Assembly (NCBI RefSeq): GCF_037126435.1
Contig: NZ_CP147020.1
Span: 4,849,001 to 4,913,000, forward strand
From: Bernardetia sp. ABR2-2B
GTDB taxonomy: Bacteria > Bacteroidota > Bacteroidia > Cytophagales > Bernardetiaceae
Reading direction: 5' to 3'
Length of the DNA stretch: 64,000 nt
Shown here: positions 51,827 to 62,400 of the stretch, piece by piece
Layout: each line of letters opens with the position of its first letter
Position numbering within the stretch: position 1 is the stretch's first letter
Notes under the pieces: model-generated
What the model was told of the DNA's origin: nothing
Databases searched by the model: none
What the model saw: only the letters and a program-made list of their open reading frames with translations
Translations under genes and position numbers: made by a program

Positions 51827-52591
51827 TCAAATATAACGCACAGGAATTACAAGAGGGATACTTTGACCTTGATATAATTCAGTATATTTTCTCAAAAAAT
51901 TTGTTTCTATATTAATTCGTTTGACTTCACTCTCCGAAATAAGAACCTTGTGTACTTCTCCAGTTTTTGTTGTAATTATAAAATCATAGAAATCTTTTTT
52001 TTGCTTAAAAAGAATAGAGTTAGCGAGGCGAGAAAGTAACTTTACTTTTGTAGCTTTTATTGTTTTGATAGCTTTGTAATTAATTTTTATACGGTATTGG
52101 CTTTCCTTATTAACTATGAAATAACCTTTGCTCAAACAAAGTGATTTTTGTGTATATGTAATTTTATTAAAAGCACCAAAGAAAAAATAAGATAAAAAAA
52201 CAAATATAAAAACATAGCCTATATGAGTAAAGTAGATTATTAATACTGCAATGCTTCCTCCTATCAATGCAAAGAATCTTAAATAAATTGCTGAAACTTC
52301 ATCTTCACTTACAGTATTAAAATCAAATGAAGATAAACTATCCAGTTTTTTATTTCTCGTTTCCCAACTTATTTTTACATTTTTCTGTTTCGGAATTTCC
52401 TTTAAAGTATCTGTTTGCTCACAATGTGTTCTGTCAATATATTCCCACGAATCCACCAAAAAAGCAGACTTACAACTTGCACAAATTACAATATTATCTC
52501 CTTCTTGTAGAATATCTCCAGTAATTGGGTCAATTCGTTCCTGTTTTAGGAAATCTTGGTGTTTTTCTTTTTGTAGGGTGTGGGCTATCAT
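51827..52591 (-). CDS. Zinc-motif membrane protein, paralogue D
   Basis: A 254-residue paralogue, first of the row in the direction of transcription. Start MIAHTLQKEKHQDF differs from MTTHTL of the others. C37, C40, H56 and C57 are conserved (CASCKSAFLVDSW, DRTHCEQ). Its membrane part (~100-145) and C-terminal domain (DFYDFIITTKTGEVHKVLIS) are closest to those of paralogue A, so A/D and B/C form two subgroups. It follows a HEAT-like gene by 59 bp. Confidence 0.75.
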   Translation of the reverse strand: MIAHTLQKEKHQDFLKQERIDPITGDILQEGDNIVICASCKSAFLVDSWEYIDRTHCEQTDTLKEIPKQKNVKISWETRNKKLDSLSSFDFNTVSEDEVSAIYLRFFALIGGSIAVLIIYFTHIGYVFIFVFLSYFFFGAFNKITYTQKSLCLSKGYFIVNKESQYRIKINYKAIKTIKATKVKLLSRLANSILFKQKKDFYDFIITTKTGEVHKVLISESEVKRINIETNFLRKYTELYQGQSIPLVIPVRYI

Positions 52592-52650
52592 TTTTTACTT
52601 GTTTTTTTGTTTTTTGAATAGACTAGAAAGTCTGTTATACATAATTCAAG

Positions 52651-53853
52651 TTAATAATACTCTCCCAAATATTCTATCAATTCCTCTTTCTCACTTGGAA
52701 GTCCTGCATCTCTCATCATGAGACTAAAATTTGCAAAAGACATATCGCCTTCTCCCCAACCTTTTGAGTTTGCAATGGCTCTTAGTGCAATTATTTCATT
52801 TTTTTCTAAGTTGTTTACATCAGTTTCTTTTATAGGAATTGTTCTGTTTCTATTCAAAATATCTAAAACAAATCCAGTTGTTTCGGTGGCTTGATACATA
52901 TTCAATTTTTCCAAAACTTGACAAAAAGCTAAAAGTATTCTCTGTTCTTCTTCTTGAGTTTGTGCATAACCAGAAAGCATTCCACTTGCATAACCATTTA
53001 TATTTCCGTCGTTAAATGGAATTTCATTTATTTTTCTTAGCTCCTCATTTGACGTAATTGAATCAATTAATATTTCAATAATTTGATTTGTTAGAGGATA
53101 TTTTATCAGTGCAATCGCTGCCGAAGTTTTTAAAAGTACAGAAGTAGAATCTAAATAGGCTTCTAAAAATGAAATATCTATTTTTGGTTCTGTATTTTTG
53201 GAAAGCAAACCAATCGCTAAAATGCAATTTGCAATATCGTTTTCATGTGTCAGAACAGGAATTTGTCTTTTTATAAGTTCTATCGATGTTGTGCCTTTTT
53301 CAGCAAACCAAGCCGACGCATAAATAGCTGAATTGATTAATTTTCTATTTTTATTATTCTCAACTTCATTATTAAAGCTTTTAGGTGTTTTTTCTATTAT
53401 TTCCCATAAGATAGGGATTCTCTCTTCTACAAAACTATAACAATCCAAAAGAGCCAAATAACTATATCCATACTCTTTACTATCTTTGATTTCTTCCAAA
53501 GACATTGTTTTATGTGCCTCTTTTAGTTCTGCTTTTATTTGTGCTGGATTTATTCCTTCTACTAAATATGCTTCTTCATAACCTAAAGCTAAGTTAATGA
53601 TATAATAAATTAATTCTGCTCTGTTATGAGTAGTTTCGTTTTCAATAAGTTCGAATAAAAACGGAATTGCATAAGGAGTGGCAGTATAACGTGTTCCTTG
53701 ATGAAAGATATTTCCATAAAGTCCACTTAATGCTTGGTCGCAAGTTTTTTCATCAGAACTAGCCAAATTATGTAAATCATTAGGAATATTAGCAGCCGAA
53801 CCATAGGCATGTTTTAGCTCACTCCAAGGAATTGTATCTAGTTTTTCTAGCAT
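52651..53853 (-). CDS. HEAT-like repeat protein
   Basis: A 400-residue, wholly helical soluble protein. It opens with IPWSELKHAYGSAANIPNDL, followed by ALSGLYGNIFHQGTRYTATP and AIPFLFELIE. This opening matches a widely distributed HEAT-repeat-like family that I recall mainly from actinobacteria and myxobacteria, often beside secreted toxins or as a presumed immunity or adaptor protein. The rest is a ladder of helix pairs (IALIKYPLTNQIIEILIDS; GYAQTQEEEQRILLAFCQVL). The gap of 31 bp to lhgO upstream and 59 bp to the zinc-motif row downstream suggests one transcript. No toxin is recognisable next to it. Confidence 0.75.
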   Translation of the reverse strand: MLEKLDTIPWSELKHAYGSAANIPNDLHNLASSDEKTCDQALSGLYGNIFHQGTRYTATPYAIPFLFELIENETTHNRAELIYYIINLALGYEEAYLVEGINPAQIKAELKEAHKTMSLEEIKDSKEYGYSYLALLDCYSFVEERIPILWEIIEKTPKSFNNEVENNKNRKLINSAIYASAWFAEKGTTSIELIKRQIPVLTHENDIANCILAIGLLSKNTEPKIDISFLEAYLDSTSVLLKTSAAIALIKYPLTNQIIEILIDSITSNEELRKINEIPFNDGNINGYASGMLSGYAQTQEEEQRILLAFCQVLEKLNMYQATETTGFVLDILNRNRTIPIKETDVNNLEKNEIIALRAIANSKGWGEGDMSFANFSLMMRDAGLPSEKEELIEYLGEYY

Positions 53854-53884
53854 TTTTTAGTTATATTAAAAAGGGTAGTATTTT

Positions 53885-55099
53885 CTAAACTCTCTCTAAA
53901 GCCATTTCAGAAATTGTTTTTCCAATAGAAAGTGAAGACGTAGCTGCTGGTGAAGGTGCATTTACAACATTGATAACGCCTTGTTTCTCCAAAATCTTGA
54001 AGTCATCTAAAAGACCTCCGTCTTTATCACAGGCTTGTGCTCTCACACCTGCATCGGCAGTAATCAAATCTTGTTTTTCTACTTCTGGTATAAGTTCTTG
54101 TAAGGCTTTTGTAAAGGCATTTTTTGAATAAGAACGATGAATTTCTCCCAAACCTGTTTTCCAATATTTGAAAGCGACCTTTTGAAAACCTCTGAAAGTC
54201 AAAGTTTCTAAAAGTTCAGAAATCGAAATATCTGTTTTCTTATAACCTTCACGTTTGTACGCCAACACAGCATTAGGACCTGCTTCTACATCGCCATTTA
54301 TCATTCTTGTAAAATGAACACCCAAAAACGGAAAATTTGGATCTGGAACAGGATAAATTAAGTTTTTAACTAAATGTTTTTTCTCTGGAACAAGTTTATA
54401 ATATTCTCCTCTAAACGGAATTATTTTGATAGGGGCATCTGGCATCGTCATTTTGGTAACTTTGTCTGAATACAGACCTGCACAATTTATTACTAAACCT
54501 GTTTGATACTCTGAATTTGAAGTAATTACTTTTGCTAAAGTGATATTTCCATTCGTTTCATCATTGAGTTTTATATCTTCTACTTTTTCGGAAAGATGAA
54601 TATGTCCTCCTAGTTGTTCTATTTTTTGAGCCAATTTATGACAAACTGTTTTGTAATCGATAATTCCTGTCTGTGGAACAAAAATTCCTGCTACTCCTTT
54701 TACATGTGGTTCATAATCTGCAATTTCTTCTTGTTTTATGTTTATCATTCCCGTCAGACCATTTTCCAAACCCCTATCATAAATAGTTTTGAGGGCAGGT
54801 AATTCCTCTTCTTTTGTTGCTACGATTATTTTACCACATTTATCGAAAGCTATATTTTCTTTCTCACAAAAATCTAATAGCATTTCATAACCACGGATAC
54901 AGTTTATAGCCTTCAAGCTTTTAGGTTTGTAATAAACGCCAGAGTGAATAACACCACTATTATTTCCAGTTTGATGTTTTGCAATAGAATTTTCTTTTTC
55001 TATCAAGATAATTTTTAGAGAGGGACGAGCCAAAAGAAGTTGGTAGGCTGTCGCAAGTCCGACAATTCCACCTCCAACAATGAGTATATCGTATTTCAT
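53885..55099 (-). CDS. lhgO: L-2-hydroxyglutarate oxidase/dehydrogenase (LhgO family)
   Basis: A 404-residue FAD-dependent oxidoreductase of the DAO fold, converting L-2-hydroxyglutarate to 2-oxoglutarate and feeding electrons to the quinone pool or oxygen. FAD motif GGGIVGLATAYQLL (~9-22), then KHQTGNNSGVIHSGVYYKP (~42-60), the diagnostic block of this family. FRGEYYKLVPEKKHLV, LIYPVPDPNFPFLGVHFTRM and VVNAPSPAATSSLSIGK near the C-terminus agree. Length matches (~400-420 aa). It stands first in the closely spaced minus-strand block 55099-47401. Confidence 0.93.
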   Translation of the reverse strand: MKYDILIVGGGIVGLATAYQLLLARPSLKIILIEKENSIAKHQTGNNSGVIHSGVYYKPKSLKAINCIRGYEMLLDFCEKENIAFDKCGKIIVATKEEELPALKTIYDRGLENGLTGMINIKQEEIADYEPHVKGVAGIFVPQTGIIDYKTVCHKLAQKIEQLGGHIHLSEKVEDIKLNDETNGNITLAKVITSNSEYQTGLVINCAGLYSDKVTKMTMPDAPIKIIPFRGEYYKLVPEKKHLVKNLIYPVPDPNFPFLGVHFTRMINGDVEAGPNAVLAYKREGYKKTDISISELLETLTFRGFQKVAFKYWKTGLGEIHRSYSKNAFTKALQELIPEVEKQDLITADAGVRAQACDKDGGLLDDFKILEKQGVINVVNAPSPAATSSLSIGKTISEMALERV

Positions 55100-55120
55100 T
55101 TTTTATATATAGTTTTGTCA

Positions 55121-55136
55121 TCGGTGGGGACACCGA
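55121..55136. repeat. Short hairpin TCGGTG-GGGA-CACCGA
   Basis: A 6-bp perfect stem followed by ACAAC, resembling a truncated relative of the palindromes at 6772 and 43538. It is just upstream of lhgO. Confidence 0.5.
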
Positions 55137-55203
55137 CAACGGCAAAGTGATTGATTTATATGATTAATTTTAGGATAAAGTCGGACAAACGAATACACAA
55201 ATT

Positions 55204-55410
55204 TTATTCAGTCTCCTTCTCAATATGATATTTTCTTCTAATATCATTTATCAAATGTAGTTTTTGCATAACAAAGCTTTTTGGATGAACAGCAGAAAAT
55301 AAGGTTTGCCATTCTTCAAAACGCTCTTTTTCGGCTTCTTTGAATAATTTTTTACTGATTTTTTTAGAGCGCAAGAAGTTTTCGAATTCTTCTTTCATAT
55401 TTTCTTCCAT
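55204..55410 (-). CDS. Small charged hypothetical protein
   Basis: A 68-residue highly charged helical protein (MEENMKEEFENFLRSKKISKK...). The frame is open to 55458, but the upstream residues (MLFCFKIINVLFCLKI) look like untranslated leader, and the ATG at 55410 begins the soluble part; the ATG at 55398 is equally possible. The pattern NFLRSKKIS...FEEWQTLFSAVHPKSF..K..LIN.IRRKY recalls the short uncharacterised 'DUF-type' Bacteroidota helical proteins, but I assign no family. Confidence 0.65.
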   Translation of the reverse strand: MEENMKEEFENFLRSKKISKKLFKEAEKERFEEWQTLFSAVHPKSFVMQKLHLINDIRRKYHIEKETE

Positions 55411-55459
55411 AATTTTTAAGCAAAACAAGACGTTAATAATCTTAAAACAAAACAACAAT

Positions 55460-55467
55460 TACCTTTG
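55460..55467 (+). promoter_or_regulatory. Candidate -7 promoter element TACCTTTG
   Basis: Matches TAnnTTTG, 57 bp before the ATG of the DCC-family gene (55525), in the gap between divergent genes. No TTG at the -33 distance. Confidence 0.3.
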
Positions 55468-55524
55468 TTTTACGTAGAACAAAATTACAGATTTGTATTT
55501 AATAAATCCAAACAGAATTAATAG

Positions 55525-56001
55525 ATGGAAACTATCACTCAAAGTAAAGAATCAATAATAGAAAAAGTAGATTTTCAAGAAGTAGCCAAAAACAAAACTA
55601 TTATTTTGTTTGATGGTGTTTGCAATCTTTGTAATAGTGCAATTAATTTTGTGATTGACAAAGATGTGAATAATAGTTTTTATTTTGCTTCTCTACAATC
55701 CGAATTTGGACAAGCTCTTTTAACGCACTTTGGTAGAGATACAAGCGATTTTGATTCTATGATTGTTTATGAAAAAGGAAAAATAAAGACAAAATCGACA
55801 GCAGCCCTACGTATTGCAGCAGGACTTTCAGGAGGTTGGAAGTATTTTAGTATTTTCAAAATTATACCTGCTTTTTTAAGAAATGGAATTTATAATCTAG
55901 TTGCCAAAAACAGATATAAATGGTTTGGGCAGAAAAATGAATGTAGAATTCCCACTCCAGAGCTAAAAGCTAAGTTTATAGAGCAATTACCAAATAGGTA
56001 A
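55525..56001 (+). CDS. DCC-family (DUF393) thiol-disulfide oxidoreductase-like protein
   Basis: A 158-residue protein of the DCC/DUF393 family. The diagnostic D-G-x-C-x-x-C motif is seen as ILFDGVCNLCNSAINFV (~28-44). The rest of the ~110-residue domain is FYFASLQSEFGQALLTHFG (~54-72), YEKGKIKTKSTAALRI and WKYFSIFKIIPAFLRNGIYN. Members have a thioredoxin-like fold with a predicted redox CxxC; the natural partner is unknown. The first ~25 residues are a polar extension. A terminator follows. Confidence 0.9.
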   Translation: METITQSKESIIEKVDFQEVAKNKTIILFDGVCNLCNSAINFVIDKDVNNSFYFASLQSEFGQALLTHFGRDTSDFDSMIVYEKGKIKTKSTAALRIAAGLSGGWKYFSIFKIIPAFLRNGIYNLVAKNRYKWFGQKNECRIPTPELKAKFIEQLPNR

Positions 56002-56027
56002 TCAGTCATGAATTTCAATGTTTTTTT

Positions 56028-56063
56028 AAAAAGCCTTATTTCTATTAGAAGTAGGGCTTTTTT
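56028..56063 (+). terminator. Rho-independent terminator after the DCC gene
   Basis: Stem AAAAAGCC...GGCTTTTT extended by imperfect pairing (TTATTTCT/AGAAGTAG), ending in a T-run. It starts 26 bp after the stop codon at 56001. Confidence 0.7.
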
Positions 56064-56425
56064 ATGTCTGAATCTTGAAAATAAATAGCTATCAATATGA
56101 TTTCAAGATATTATACAGTTTATTTTTAATTGATTCAATACTTCAAAGTATCTGAAAAGCTAGTTATCAGACAATAACTACTTTGTACTGATATAACACA
56201 TGTGCGAAAATTGAGAATTAAGTAGATATTTTAAAAAGAATAGAATATTATTATAAAAAAATTAATATTTGATTTTTTTATAAAATTGTTAGTGTAAATT
56301 TTGCTATAAATTACTTTAGTAAAATTTTATTTTGCTTTTTATTATTTAAGAAATTATTTCAATTTGATTTGTTTGGCTTAATAAAGCTAAAGCCTTGATA
56401 TTCAGAAGAAACACTTAATAATTAG

Positions 56426-56456
56426 TTGTATTACTCAAGTATTACACTTACTTTTG
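56426..56456 (+). promoter_or_regulatory. Bacteroidota-type promoter: TTG-N20-TACTTTTG
   Basis: TTG at 56426-56428 and TACTTTTG at 56449-56456, 20 bp apart, as in the -33/-7 consensus TTG-N19-21-TAnnTTTG. It is the only complete pair I found in the window. It lies 33 bp before the ATG of the giant adhesin gene, giving a short leader. Confidence 0.55.
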
Positions 56457-56488
56457 CAGAAGTTTTTAACAAAAAAAATCTTAAATAC

Positions 56489-59400
56489 ATGAGTTCTACT
56501 ACTACTTTTACTTCTTTGAAGCAACAAAAACCTACTTGTTTTAAAGAGCCTTTATTAAAAAAAGTAAAAAAAACATATATAAACTGGAAGCATTATTTCT
56601 TTGTTCTCCTCTTTATGTTCTTCACGCCATTTGGGTATTCGGCTACCTTTACTGTAAGTAGCCTAGCTGATTCGGGAACAGGCTCATTGAGAGAAGCTAT
56701 TACCTTAGCCAATGCAAATGCTGATGCCGATATTATTGAGTTTTCAGTAAATGGAATTATCAATTTAGCTACTCCACTTCCTAGTATTACACGTCCACTT
56801 ACGATAGATGGTACTTCTACACCAGGTTATGTTTTTGAAACAAATATGATTTGGATAAGGACTATTGGTAATGCTATTCAAGCAAATTCTAGTGGAGTGA
56901 CTCAATTAACAATTAAAGGACTTGATTTATCAAACCCTACTACAGATTACTCAGGAACGGGTTTATACATACGCAATGCTTCTAATGTTCTTATAGATGA
57001 ATTGATAATCAAAAAAAGAGGTACTGCTATACTGGTTCAAAATTCTACAGATGTTACTATTACAGATAGTAAGATTGTAGATAACACAGTAGGGGTTCGT
57101 CTAGAAAATTTGTATAGTGGTAGCATTCCTAACGGAATAAGTATGAGTGGTAATTCTATCAAGGGGTCACTAAATAACGATTTATATATAAGAAATATAG
57201 ATAACTTGATAATCTCAGATGGAACAATAGCTAATACAAACATTAGTTTTTCAGAATCATTAGATGGAAATAATGATTTCTATAGTTATAATAATTATAA
57301 TTATGGAGATGGCTCTATTTACATTATACAATGTGATAATATAGAGATTAGAAACATAGATGTTAGTTCATTGACTGAAAGAGGTGCAGGAGTAAACATA
57401 TCAAACTGCCAAAACGTACTTATAGATAATATTACAGCAAAGAATAGAGAAGCTGGAGTGGCTGCTTATAACACAACTGATATCACTATTACAAACTGTG
57501 ATTTTAGAGATAATACACCTAGCTACAGTTATAACGAAAGTGCCATATTTTTATCTACTATTTTGTCCAACACTCTGCAAGGAGGAGTATTAATTGAGGA
57601 TAATCAGTTTGGAATAGAGAATAGAACTACCATTGGTCGTTTACTCTATGTTGCTAATTCAAACAATATAGTAGTATCTGATGGCACCTATATAGGAACT
57701 AATATTGCCCTTCCTAGTCTTTTAGAGATGGATTTTCCTCTTAGTTTCGATAATGTTTTTGCATTAGAAATACACAACCTTACTATAAAGTCTCCTACTC
57801 TCAGAGGAACTGGTATCAGTATAGAAAGTGGTGGTACGACCCAAGTAGATAACATTACATTTGAAAATAAGAATATTGGTATGTATGTAGAGTCATCTTT
57901 AAACACTAATATTACCTGTAGTTCATTTGTTCGTAATGGAAATGCAATAGAAATAAGTGACAATTCAACAGATGTTTCAGTAGAAAATACAACGTTTGTA
58001 TGTAATACACTCGCTATAGAGAATGCTATGATAAACTCTATTGATGCACAGAACAACTATTGGGGGGAGTCAGATGGGTCTATAAGTGCTAGTGGAAGTG
58101 GAGATGCTTATACTGGCTTGGTAGATGCAACAAATCCTTTAGCTTCTCAAAATACTTGTGCGCCAGTAGTTTTAGTTTCTGAAATAGAAATAGAGGGCAA
58201 CAGTTTGGCTATTCCTGATGAAGATACTACACCAATAGTTGGAGATAATACAGACTTTGGAAGTATACTTTTTACTACAGGCTCAATAGAAAAAACTTTT
58301 ACAATCAATAACAATGGAGATGGAATACTAAACATATCCTCTATTAGTAGAAGTGGTACAAATGCAGGTGAATTTGCTATAGGAGGAATTACTTTTCCAG
58401 CAAGTGTAGCTGTTGGAGGAAGTGCTACTTTTACAGTTACTTTTGATCCAATAAGTGTAGGAGACCGTTTTGCTACTATAAGTATTGTTAGTGATGATTG
58501 TGATAAAAGTCCTTATACATTTGCTGTAAAAGGAAAAGGAGACCCACTTACTACAACAGTAACAAACTTAGATGACTCAGGAGTAGGTTCGTTACGCCAG
58601 GCAATTACAAATTCACAAATAAATCCAGGTGCTGATGTTATTGACTTTACTGTACAAGGAATAATTAACCTTACTTCTAGTCTTCCAACGATAAATCAAC
58701 CTTTAACAATAGATGGAACTACTGCTCCTAGCTATGCAGTAGGTAGCCCTACTGTTACAGTAAGTATTAATAATAGAATTTTTTATGTATCTAGTGTAAA
58801 TGGGTTTTCATTATTAGGTTTGAATATTACTTCTAATGGTTCTGTAGTGAATGAAGGGCTTTATATAGTAAATTCTCAGAACGTAACTATTGAAGGTAAT
58901 ATATTTCAGAATAAAACATTCGGTCTTCGTATTCTAAATGCAGGTGTTGGTTATTCTATAGCTTGTAATACCTTTAAAGCAAACCAATATGGAATATACT
59001 TGCAAAGTACTTCAAGTGATTTTGCCTCTTTTATAAATAATTCATTTTACTGCAACACCACGTATGCCATCTATAATACTTCAGGCGTTACAATAGACGC
59101 AGAGAATAATTACTGGGGAAACAGCACAGGCTCTTCAACTGATGGAGGAGTAGGCGATGCTTATTCAGGTAATATTACTGCAACAAATCCATTGGCTACT
59201 GCAAATGCTTGTTCGCCTACCGTACCTTTGTCAGTCATAAACACTCAAGGAAATTCTATTACTATATCAAACGGAGATACTACACCAGCTACTACGGACG
59301 ATACAGATTTTGGCAATACTCTTTTCGTAGGAGGAACAGTAACAAAAACATATACTATACAAAATACAGGAAATGCTCCATTAGTTATTTCAAATATTTA

Positions 59401-62400
59401 TTCTTCAGGAGCAAATTCAAGTGAATTTACTAGAGGTGGCATTTCTTTACCTGCCACTATCGCAGCAGCAGGAAGCACTACTTTTACAATGAGGTTTGAC
59501 CCTTTAACAGTAGGAACTCGTACAGCAACTGTAAATATTGCTAGTAATGATTGTGATAAGAGTCCTTATACATTTAGCGTAAAAGGTATTGGAGATCCAC
59601 TTTCTACGGTCGTAACCAATTTAAATAATAGTGGTGCAGGTTCACTTCGCCAAGCAATGCTTAATTCTGAAACAAATCCAGGTGCTGATGTAATTACATT
59701 TACAGTACAGGGAACAATTTCTCAATCATTTTCATTACCTACACTTACTCAACCTACAGAAATTGATGGTACTTCTGCACCTGGTTATGCAACAGGAGTT
59801 CCAAGTATTACAATTGCTAGAACAAGTACAGTATTTACCATTTCTAATGCAAGTAATGTAGAACTGAAAGCATTAGACATAAGCAATCCATCAAGTAATT
59901 TTTTAGGTAATGCTATTCAAATTACGAATTCAAGTAGAATAACAATTGATGAGGTAATTGCAAAAAAACGTATTCGTTCTGTAAGTGCTACTTCTGTTAC
60001 TGACTTAACGATTACCAATAGTGATTTTAGAGATAGTGGTTCTAGTGATACAAATGGTGCAATCACTATCAATGGTCTTTCTCAAAGTTTACTCTCAGGA
60101 GGTATTTTGATGAATGATAATCAATTTGGAGCAGAGAATCTAACACCTGTTCAAGTGCTAAATATTCAAAGTGCAAATTATTTGAGGATTTCTGATGGAA
60201 CTGTCGGAGGAACAAATATCACAATGGATAATAGTGGATTAGATATGGCAAGTCCATTTAAGTTTGATTTAGTGAACTACTCTCGCATAGACAAATTAGA
60301 TTTTACAAACTCTACTTCTTCTTTTAATGGAATAGCTATAAATTCTACTAACTGTAGAGATCTTAGAATAAATGATATTATTGCCAAAAAACGTCGTATT
60401 GCTATCAAAGGAAGTGATAATATAGATATACGTATCACAAATAGCGATTTGAGAGATAGTGGTTCTAATCCTTCAGAAGGTGCAATTACTATGAACTCTC
60501 CTTTTTCAAGTTCTCTTAATGGAGGCGTTTATTTTGTTGATAATCAGTTTGGAGCAGAGGCTTTAAATCCTACTCATACGCTAGTAATGACAGAAGCATC
60601 AAATCTTATTATTTCAAACTCAACAAGTGGAAGTACAAATATTACTATTGATACTGGTGGAGGACGAGTTCTTTATCCAATTACTTTAAATGATGTTGAT
60701 AACTCAACTATCAGAAACGTGGATTTGAGTCGTGGAGCAGCAGGTTTTGAAGGTTATGGAATTTGGGCATATAATAATTGTCAAGGACTTACCATAACAA
60801 ACACTACTATAAAACGAAGACTTTCAGCTCTTGTAGTGGAAGGTGCTACTGACGTAAGAGTAACAAATAATGACTTTAGAGATAGTGGTTCTAATCGTGC
60901 AGCACTTGTTTTGTGGGATATTACTTCAAGTATTCTGCCTGGTGGAATGTTGGTAGCAGCAAATCAGTTTGGTGCAGAAAATCAAAATCCTGCAAGAACA
61001 ATACATCTTCAACGAGTAAGAGATATTGTTATTTCTGATGGAACAACAACAGGAACAAACATAAACCTTGCTAGTGGTTTGGATGTAGAATATCCTGTGC
61101 TGCTAAGTGATGTAGATAATGTAGCTATTAGTGAGCTAGACTTTTCTTCTTCAGTAGCCAATGCTGGAAACGGAATAGCAATCTATATTAGTGATGTGGC
61201 TAGTAATAGCTCTCAAAATGTTTCAGTAGATAAAGTAACGATTGCAAACAAATTTTATGGAGTTTATGTAGAGCGTTCTGTTGATATTTCACTTACTTGT
61301 AATCTATTTACAGGAAATAATATTGGACTTCAAGTAGTAGGTAACGTACTTATTCCTTCTACATTCACTACTATTAGTAATAATAACTTTGGCTGTAATA
61401 CAGTTGCTATCAATAATACAACTACAAGTAATCTGAATGCACAAAACAATTATTGGGGTGCTGCTGACGGTTCAGTTACGGATGCTGGTTCAGGAGACTC
61501 TTATTTAGGAAATGTAGATGTAAGCAACTTTCTAACGACAGCTAGTGCTTGTGCAAAAGCATTACCTGTAACAGAAATTAATGTAAAAGGAAATACACTT
61601 ACTATATTAGATGGAGACATAACTCCACGTACAGATGACGGAACAGACTTTGAAGGAATACAAGTAACTTCTGGAGTAATTTCTAAAACTTTTACTATCG
61701 AAAACACAGGCTCTAGTCCTTTGACAGTAACTTCTATTTCTACAACAGGAACACATGCTTCTGATTTTACGATTAGTGGAGTTACAATTCCTACAAGTGT
61801 TGCTTCAAATAGTAGTACAACTTTTGTTGTTGATTTTGACCCTTCTGCATTAGGAATCAGAACAGCGACAGTAGTCATCAATAACAATGATTGTAGTGAA
61901 GGAGTTTATGATTTTGCTATTCAAGGTGAAGGTTCTCTTCCAGCTTCTATTACTTTGGAAGCAATCAATCCTACTTCATATTGTTCTGGAACTACAATTA
62001 GTGTTCCTTTCAATACGACAGGGAGTTTTGGAGGAGCAAATACATTTACAGCAGAACTTTCAGATGCTTCTGGTAATTTCCCTGCCATTGCAACGGCAAC
62101 AGGAACAAGTCCAATTGCTTTAACTATTCCAAATTCAGCAACTAGTTCTAGCAATTATGTAGTTCGTGTAGTGGCTTCAAACCCAGCTATACAAAGTGCA
62201 AATAGTTCAGCAATTACAATTACTCAAGATATAACAAATCCTGTTATTACAGCACCTGCTCCTATTTCAGTTGTTGCTGATGCAGGACTTTGTACGGCAG
62301 TAATATCTAATTTAGGAACTCCAACAGCAACAGATAATTGTAACGCACCAACAGTTACAAATAATGCCCTTGCAAACTTTCCTTTAGGAGCAACTACCGT

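Larger units (their letters stand above)
56002..56488. other. Intergenic region upstream of the giant adhesin gene
   Basis: A 487-bp AT-rich gap. It holds a terminator at 56028-56063, a small palindrome ATACTTCAAAGTAT near 56143, and the promoter described at 56426-56456. No gene was found. Confidence 0.55.
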
